Shown: positions 9,352 to 14,965 of the stretch, one piece after another
Position numbering within the stretch: position 1 is the stretch's first letter
How the letters are laid out: every line of letters starts with the position of its first letter
Source of the DNA: Smittium culicis
Lineage: Eukaryota > Kickxellomycota > Harpellomycetes > Harpellales > Legeriomycetaceae
Assembly: GCA_001970855.1 (NCBI GenBank)
Contig: LSSN01000419.1
Location: 8,915 to 23,879 of the forward strand
Direction of reading: 5' to 3'
DNA: 14,965 bases
The notes under the pieces: generated by a model
The model's input: only the letters and a program-made list of their open reading frames with translations
The model's database searches: none
What the model was told of the DNA's origin: nothing
Position numbers and translations under genes: made by a program

Positions 9352-11049
9352 TTAAGAAATTTTATTTGCTTGTCGTTTAGCGCTGGATATTCTATCACCA
9401 GTGCGGTCGATATCCGTAGCTAGATCGGCGAGGAGTTGGTTATGGATTTCGAGCTCGTTGCCTATTGCAGAGCCAATAGCTTTTTGCCGCTGCAGGATTT
9501 CAGAGAACATGGCGACTTTACTGTCTTGCTGCTCCATCATTTCGGTCTGCAGCTGAGCTACCTGCTGGTTGTTCAGGCTCGCTGTGTGCTCGGTTTCAGA
9601 CGCGACAAAGGTTTGTCTCTTGCCAAAAACGCGCTGAGTTTTTCTAGGCGAGCTGCTGCCGATTGCGTGCAAATTGGGAGATACTTGCAATTTAGGAGCC
9701 TTTGCGCTGATTACTGGGGTTTTCGGCTCGCCGATCGCGGCGTTTACGGCCGATGAGCTGGCTATACTTTGGTTGCCCGAAACTGTCCTTTTCAGACTGT
9801 TCGTCAATGACGAGAAATATTCAAAGCTTTTAAGTATGCTATCGCCGTAACTGTTCGCATCGCTGTTTTGGCGCGTCGATAAAAGCGCCGCTTTGTCGGC
9901 ATTTGAGGGTTTTGGGAGCCCTTTTAGATTTGAGGTGGCGGTAGACCCTCTAATAAGAGTTTCGAGCGACTGCTTCTCTTCCATCAAAGATAATAACTTG
10001 TCGCGCCGGCGGTGAGCTTCGCCTCGAGTAACTATTTGCCTTTGGATCTGAACTTCGGAGTTTGGTTTGAGAATTGACTGGGGCTGCTGGAAAATGCTAG
10101 ATAATTTTTCCAAGCCCGAATTAACGGACTTGGGAGAAGTGCCTGATCTTTCTACAGAGTTTATTGATGAGGCGTAGCCAGGTTTAGGTTTTGAAGTGAT
10201 GAAATTGTTGGCTTCGAGCTCATTTAGGCCAGAATTCAATTGGTCAATAAGAGTGCTAAGTTCAGTCAAATAGCGTTTTGCTTGTAAATTAGACTGGTGG
10301 CTGGTTGAAACATCGTTTCGGGAAAGGGAAGTTTCACGCTGTTCGATTAAGTGTCTTATATTTAGCGTAATACGCTCGGCTTTGGTTAGTGTCTGCATCC
10401 AGCCAATGCTGGTGATATTTTCCAAGTTGTTAGATTTTTGGTAAGAGCTGACAGTCGGAGAACGAGAAATTGCTTTGCTGGTGTTAGATTGCGATTTTAA
10501 AAGGATTTGAGGTGGAGAAATAAAGTCGTAAAAAGGTTGAGAATCTCTGAATATATCCGTTTGGCAGTTGAGGAGGCTTTGTAAATATGCTTCTAAGCCC
10601 TTCCTACGCGATTCAATAAATTCACGGTCTTCAAGCCCAGAATTCTTTTCTTTCAAAATTGAGGAACTAGTATCAATTCTAAGGTCATTATTGGAGTCGC
10701 TGTTTGCAGAAACAGTCAGCTGTGGTACAGAGTCGACCGGCTTTCTCAAGACACCGAAAAGTGATGTTCCTGCGGTCGATATTGTGTATAAAGTTTTAGA
10801 TAGGCTTTTCATATCCCACAAATTGAATCTTTTTGGAGGCAATTTAGCGGGAATTTGATGACCTGGAAATAAGGCAGCTAAGTCCTGGTCTAGTTTAATG
10901 AATTCGCTATATCTGCGCCATACAGTCCATGAACGGACTGGACCTTGTACTTGAATTTCGTATGCAACATGATTATCAGGATCCGTTCTAGATTCAGTAA
11001 CAGGGATGCGAATGTACCTGATACTTTCTTTGGATATAAGTAAAGACAT
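9352..11049 (-). CDS. VAM7: Vam7-type vacuolar Qc-SNARE with N-terminal PX domain
   Basis: Vam7 is a soluble Qc-SNARE that binds PI3P through its PX domain and joins Vam3, Vti1 and Nyv1 in homotypic vacuole fusion with HOPS. The 565 codons are uninterrupted; yeast Vam7 has 316. The PX domain starts at once: SWTVWRRYSEF (40-50) supplies the phosphoinositide Arg/Tyr pair R46-Y47, LPPKRF (70-75) the proline loop, and RRKGLEAYLQSLL (148-160) the last helix. About 60 extra residues separate the last two parts. A helical middle region at about 216-280 and its continuation RGEAHRRRDKLLSL (342-355) match fungal Vam7. Ser/Asn/Pro-rich linkers lie at about 284-340 and 370-485. The C-terminal SNARE motif is at about 499-560. 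No membrane anchor is present, as expected for Vam7. At residue 536 (codon 9442-9444) the zero-layer position holds His in place of Gln. The start at 11049 fits, because the PX fold begins within ten residues. Confidence 0.93.
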   Translation of the reverse strand: MSLLISKESIRYIRIPVTESRTDPDNHVAYEIQVQGPVRSWTVWRRYSEFIKLDQDLAALFPGHQIPAKLPPKRFNLWDMKSLSKTLYTISTAGTSLFGVLRKPVDSVPQLTVSANSDSNNDLRIDTSSSILKEKNSGLEDREFIESRRKGLEAYLQSLLNCQTDIFRDSQPFYDFISPPQILLKSQSNTSKAISRSPTVSSYQKSNNLENITSIGWMQTLTKAERITLNIRHLIEQRETSLSRNDVSTSHQSNLQAKRYLTELSTLIDQLNSGLNELEANNFITSKPKPGYASSINSVERSGTSPKSVNSGLEKLSSIFQQPQSILKPNSEVQIQRQIVTRGEAHRRRDKLLSLMEEKQSLETLIRGSTATSNLKGLPKPSNADKAALLSTRQNSDANSYGDSILKSFEYFSSLTNSLKRTVSGNQSIASSSAVNAAIGEPKTPVISAKAPKLQVSPNLHAIGSSSPRKTQRVFGKRQTFVASETEHTASLNNQQVAQLQTEMMEQQDSKVAMFSEILQRQKAIGSAIGNELEIHNQLLADLATDIDRTGDRISSAKRQANKIS

Positions 11050-12231
11050 TATGATATGTAGGTTATCTAAAAAGCTTATTTCTTTCTACTGAAAAATAAA
11101 AATAAATCAGGACAGTAAATGTCGCTGGGGGGGGGGGGTAGTACAGTAATCGGAACTTTGTCTGAACAGGTTTTTGTTAAATAATGCTTTCTGAAGCTGA
11201 CTGCGTTAGGGTCAGATATAATAAATGGTGAAGGTATTAAAAAAAACAGGTAATCAGGGAAGCTTTGGTTGAAATATAAAAAGTACAAATAAATTAAAGA
11301 TGAAGTGTAGAATAACAAAATAAAAATTTAAAAACAAAAAATCCTGCTAAAAGTACATTGAAAAGAGAAAAAATCATTATAAAGTCAAGCTAATATTTAA
11401 AACTCGAAAAAAAAAAAAAGTGCTAAAAAGGCGCAAATAAAAAATATGGCCAATCATAAATGAAGAGTATATTATCCACGCATTTTTTTTTTTCGCATTT
11501 TCATATGCAAAAAAAAAAAATTAAAAATAAAAAATAAAATAAAAGTGTAAGTCATTTGAAAATAGTAATTTATTTTTTTCGTCCAATGGAAAAAATATAC
11601 AATAAATCTTAAGACTGAATAGTTTCGAATAATTCAAATACTTCATTGGTGCACTAATTAGGTATATTCTAAAAACTACAACTTCCACTATCTAAATTTA
11701 ATGTTTTGGAAGAAAAACTAAATTAGTTCAACCATTTTTGCTTCGCGTATAAGAAACTTTAATGTAGTTCCATTAGTTTCTATTTTCATATTTTGGCAAA
11801 TGCATTTAATGACGTGAAATGATTTTTTTATGAAATATATCTACATAAATTGAAATCCATTTAGCGGAAAGAGTGATGAAATTAAAGTTAGGAATTTATT
11901 CTAAAATTATAAGGATTAAAAAGAAAAGGAAAAATGCTATCGCCTAAACTATAAGTCGCTATTTTCGTTTTACATATGAAGTAAAACGGGAGGAGAGTGA
12001 AAAGTTCAATATTTTTTGATTATCCAGGATAGTCACATCCGTATCTCGACATTAGTTTAGTATATCTGGAAATTTTTTTTTTTAAAAAGTCACTAATCAA
12101 ATAAAAAATTGCTAGCTTTTAAACCTAATCTTATAAAAATTAATGTATCTAAATTGAATATTATTATTGTGGAAATTCTATTTTTGTCAAAAAAAAAAAA
12201 AGCTTAGAGGGGAGAGCGGGAATGAAAAAAG
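11050..12231. other. Spacer between VAM7 5' end and TRM44 3' end
   Basis: These 1.2 kb are AT-rich with many A and T runs. The part nearest VAM7 (11050-11350) should hold its promoter and leader. Its plus strand has more G than C (11221-11280: 14 G, 3 C), so the sense strand of VAM7 is C-rich, as in the leader of the aspartate kinase gene. It includes a run of twelve G at 11127-11138. The part near 12180-12231 should hold the TRM44 3' untranslated region. The 80-codon minus frame at 11076-11318 has no recognisable content. I see no further gene. Confidence 0.5.
11127..11138. repeat. G12 homopolymer (C12 on the VAM7 sense strand)
   Basis: Twelve consecutive G lie 78 bases upstream of the VAM7 ATG. 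It is the longest G or C run in the window; the next is seven C near 3325. In this AT-rich setting it is conspicuous and probably variable in length. On the sense strand it would form a C12 tract in the promoter or 5' untranslated region. Confidence 0.9.
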
Positions 12232-14553
12232 CTATTCAATTTTCTTTTTTTTGTTCATTCGTGCGATATTCTTTTCCGAGTCAGGGATCCTAGGGACAAA
12301 TTGATCATTGTTCGATTCGTACATGGTCGAAATTTTGGATAACAGCTTTTCTTTTATTTCAAGGTCATCTAAAATTAAAATAAAAAACCAAAAAAATATT
12401 AAAAAAGGAGAATTATCAGGAAAAATGAAGGGAATTTACTTGAATTAAAGGATAGCGATCTTGCAACAAGTGCAACGTTCCTGGTCGATGGAATTCTCAA
12501 GTAGTCTTTCTCAACTACGTACCCGCAATTAGTGATTATTTTCGATATGTATTTACAGTATGAACCGTACTTGCTTTCCCCTAAGCTAGTGGTCATTTTC
12601 ATTTTCTTGCCCGAAAAATCGTGGAAACAGCATGGAATCACAACAAAACTTTTTTTTAATAGAAAAAATTGTATTAATTTACAGTTAGGAAAAAATGTTT
12701 AATAAATGTAAAATTAAGGATGAAAGTAATATATACTTTATAAATCCAGATTTAGCTGCAATTACAGGAATCCTAAAAAAGAAACGAATAAAAAAGAAAT
12801 ATTTACTTTAAAAATGATAAATGTTTGGAATATTAAACAAAGTAGATAAAAAGTTACCAGGGTACTAGCTCATCAGCGTGGTTGCCAATAATCCAGTCGT
12901 TTTTGAGGATAGTGGAGAATGGAGTGATAGTTGAGGAGATAAGGCTGGGTTTTGGGTCGAAAAGAGACCAAATTTTTCTGGAGCTTTGGTCAATTCCATA
13001 ACCAACAAAACCCTCGCAATTTAAAATATAAACGAGTAATCCGTTTCCGCACCCTAAATCAACAAATGAAGGCTTTCTATTGAGATATTTTAGGAATCAA
13101 TAAATCGGGGGCATAAGAAGATAATGAAAAAGCAAAAGAGTAAAATTATAGAATGAGTTTGAGAAGAAATAGATTAGAAGAGTATAATACTTTTCGTAGG
13201 AGGACCATATTGAGATTAGCCAACTGGCAATAGCTAAATCCTCAAAGATGAATTTAGAGGGGTCAGTCTTTTCTTGCCAGTTCGCAACGAGCTTAGAGGC
13301 ATACTTTTCCTTGAGGTTAGCATATATCTCATCGTACTGAGATTTGTTTACTATTGAGTCATGTTTAGCGAATTTAACGAATCCAATATGTTCAGTTGCG
13401 CACCATTTATAAAGCTTATGGAAAATAGATTTCCAAACAAGCTTGATTTATTTTATTATAGTAAAATGGTAGAGAATTGATTATATTTTTTTATAAAATT
13501 CTATATAAACGAGTAAATAGTATATTATATTTTACCTTTTTGTTGTTTTCTATAGAGGAATCTAGATAACTTTCAGAGACAGAAAGCTGGAGATTATAAC
13601 TGGATAAAATATAAAATAAGCAGGGAGGGGGTGAGATGAAATGAGAATTAAATTAAACAAATTAGAATAAAAAAAGATGGTGTAGCTATAGTTCATCAGA
13701 AAAATTAATAATAATATTTACGTTTGTTGATCACTGTCAGTAATATTTTTTTTAAGAGAGAACTTGTATGCAGAAACCTGTGTATATAAAAAATGAGTTT
13801 ATCTCAGGGTATTTGTACAAAGTATTGGGATTTTTGTAAAATTAATAGAAATACTTTTGGGTAGTAGAATGGTAAATCTTGGTTCTCTTCTAAAACAGGC
13901 GAATACTGAACAGTGACATCTGTGATTAGCAGCAAATGAAAAAAGAATTATTTTTTATGTAACGCTAAGAAGAAGGTAACGCGTACATAAATGAAATTTC
14001 TGGCAATATTAAAATATTTGAATTAAGATTTATATGCATATATGAGCTTCAGCTTTTAAAGAATACCAGAGTCGGTCGAATTGATTGTAACATTTTCAGA
14101 TAATTCCAGATCGATCTTTTTTCTTTTTGGTATTAGTTTGCGTAAAATTGAAATTTCGCCAATATTTTCAGAGGGAGATTTTGAAATGATAACTGAGTTT
14201 TCGATTGGCGGGTAAACTCTAGAAGGCTCATTGATCCATAAATCCTACTTTTAGTTAAATTACATTCGTATAAGGATGGTTTTTTATTATTTTAGGAGGG
14301 AGGGGTTGAAGAATGGAAATTTAAAGAGGTAAAAATTCTAAGTAGTGTTATTCATAATTGATATTACAATGATTTTCTTGAATTCTTTGGTTGTAAAACA
14401 GGATATATTGGTTTCAATTAAAGTTCTCCATTCTGGGCTGGACTCGGAAGTTTTTTGAAAGGAATCGAAATAAAACTTTGGAGAGTACAAAGAGTAAGCT
14501 TCTAGTCTTTTTTTTTCATTGCTTAAATTGACTTTAACGGAGTAGTCCTCCAT
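12232..14553 (-). CDS. TRM44: tRNA-Ser Um44 2'-O-methyltransferase, ten exons
   Basis: Trm44 methylates the 2'-hydroxyl of uridine 44 in the variable region of cytosolic tRNA-Ser, using S-adenosylmethionine. I joined exons 14553-14368, 14244-14067, 13919-13819, 13777-13722, 13599-13536, 13441-13191, 13076-12858, 12772-12737, 12648-12440 and 12368-12232. They give 478 codons in frame; yeast Trm44 has 567. Family landmarks appear in order: a tryptophan-led N-terminal segment (EWRTLIE, 41-47), PFYYPKV (138-144), [17 protein letters not shown] (254-270), the SAM-binding motif [11 protein letters not shown] (283-293), [28 protein letters not shown] (368-379) and LRIPSTRN (414-421). The product ends with a lysine-rich tail. 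The order and spacing of these motifs make the identity firm. The least certain points are the first exon's start and introns 3 and 5. It lies in tandem with VAM7, with no functional link visible. Confidence 0.92.
12369..14367 (-). other. Nine introns of TRM44
   Basis: From 5' to 3' on the minus strand: 14367-14245 (123 nt), 14066-13920 (147), 13818-13778 (41), 13721-13600 (122), 13535-13442 (94), 13190-13077 (114), 12857-12773 (85), 12736-12649 (88) and 12439-12369 (71). Donors are GTAATA, GTATTC, GTACAA, GTAAAT, GTAAAA, GTATTA, GTAACT, GTATAT and GTAAAT; acceptors are TAG, CAG, CAG, CAG, AAG, TAG, TAG, AAG and TAG. Without splicing, each exon would soon run into a stop. Intron 8 has a CTAACT branch-site match, and its acceptor is the first AG after it. 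Confidence 0.85.
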
Positions 14554-14965
14554 AAGATTATTTATCGAAGTGGGTTTTATAATTCTTGAGGCAGTATAGT
14601 TAAAGTTGTAGTTGATACAACAGGAAAGTAATGCAAATTAAAACAAATTCATTTGCAATGTTAGATTTGAAGGCAAGAATCCTCAATACTTAGTTTTTAA
14701 AGCTTTTTATGTTAGGGCCTAAGGTGTATATTCCAAATCCAGCCTATAGTAATACTTGTAGCACTTTTTAATTAAAACTGGAAACCTTTAGTGCGAAAAA
14801 TCCAATAATTTAAACAAGGTCTGAGCGGTTTTTAGTTTAAGCCAATAAAATGATGTATCCTAATCTAATCTCTAGCTCTTAATCAAATCAATAAATAAAA
14901 TATGCCGAAACCATTGGCTCTATCTCGATATATTTACTTTGTTCGGAATAGCTATTTCCTATTGG
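14554..14965 (-). promoter_or_regulatory. Upstream region of TRM44, no other gene seen
   Basis: This AT-rich segment lies 5' of TRM44 and its plus strand has more G than C (14581-14640: 13 G, 5 C), the same sense-strand C excess seen before the other two genes. The TRM44 frame stays open for 28 codons upstream of the chosen ATG (14554-14637) without another ATG, then meets TAA at 14638-14640. I see no clear TATA element at a telling distance and no other open frame worth naming. Confidence 0.4.

Noticed and set aside
9436..9756. 106-codon open frame on the plus strand
   Set aside because: It is antisense to the SNARE end and linker of VAM7, in the GC-rich part where stops are rare. The VAM7 frame has clear family motifs; this one has none.
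10568..10858. 96-codon open frame on the plus strand
   Set aside because: It is antisense to the PX domain of VAM7 and has no motif of its own.
11076..11318. 80-codon minus-strand open frame just upstream of VAM7
   Set aside because: It is low in complexity, its proline run is simply the translated C12 tract, and it ends before the VAM7 start without a family match. The PX domain of VAM7 is complete without it.
7300..14553. Metabolic or secretion gene cluster
   Set aside because: Aspartate kinase, a vacuolar SNARE and a tRNA methyltransferase share no pathway, and their orientations do not suggest co-regulation.

Overview
This window looks like nuclear DNA of an AT-rich fungus. It carries three recognisable eukaryotic protein genes, two of them split by GT-AG introns that all begin GTA. 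The aspartate kinase and the PX-SNARE protein are closest to fungal families, and there is no bacterial operon structure. The organism is not identifiable from three genes. An early-diverging (for example zygomycete-type) fungus is a guess based on base composition, introns and the long, insertion-rich VAM7 protein.

Layout. Bases 1-156 are a perfect hexanucleotide tract, (AATATA)26, that runs off the left edge. From 157 to about 5880 I see only AT-rich DNA full of homopolymer runs, with no gene I can name. From about 5880 to 6970 the plus strand becomes G-rich; it then switches abruptly to a C-rich, nearly G-free leader (about 6970-7299). Two overlapping palindromes and a TATA-like box lie at or just before the switch. 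The switch leads into HOM3 (aspartate kinase, plus strand, 7300-9057, one intron). After a 294-base AT-rich gap comes VAM7 (PX-SNARE, minus strand, 9352-11049, no intron), convergent with HOM3. A 1.2-kb spacer separates it from TRM44 (tRNA Um44 2'-O-methyltransferase, minus strand, 12232-14553). I pieced TRM44 together from ten exons; only fragments of it show as long open frames. Bases 14554-14965 are its presumed promoter side.

The three genes do unrelated housekeeping jobs: the first step of threonine/methionine synthesis, vacuole fusion, and tRNA-Ser modification. They look like ordinary neighbours, not a cluster. The best points for a second look are a histidine in place of the expected SNARE zero-layer glutamine of VAM7, a roughly 60-residue insertion inside its PX domain, the TRM44 exon structure (a 36-base exon, a 41-base intron, no G at position +5 of any donor), a GC peak where the HOM3 and VAM7 3' ends meet, and the strand-skew switch with palindromes upstream of HOM3. 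I did not find a convincing new biological system.
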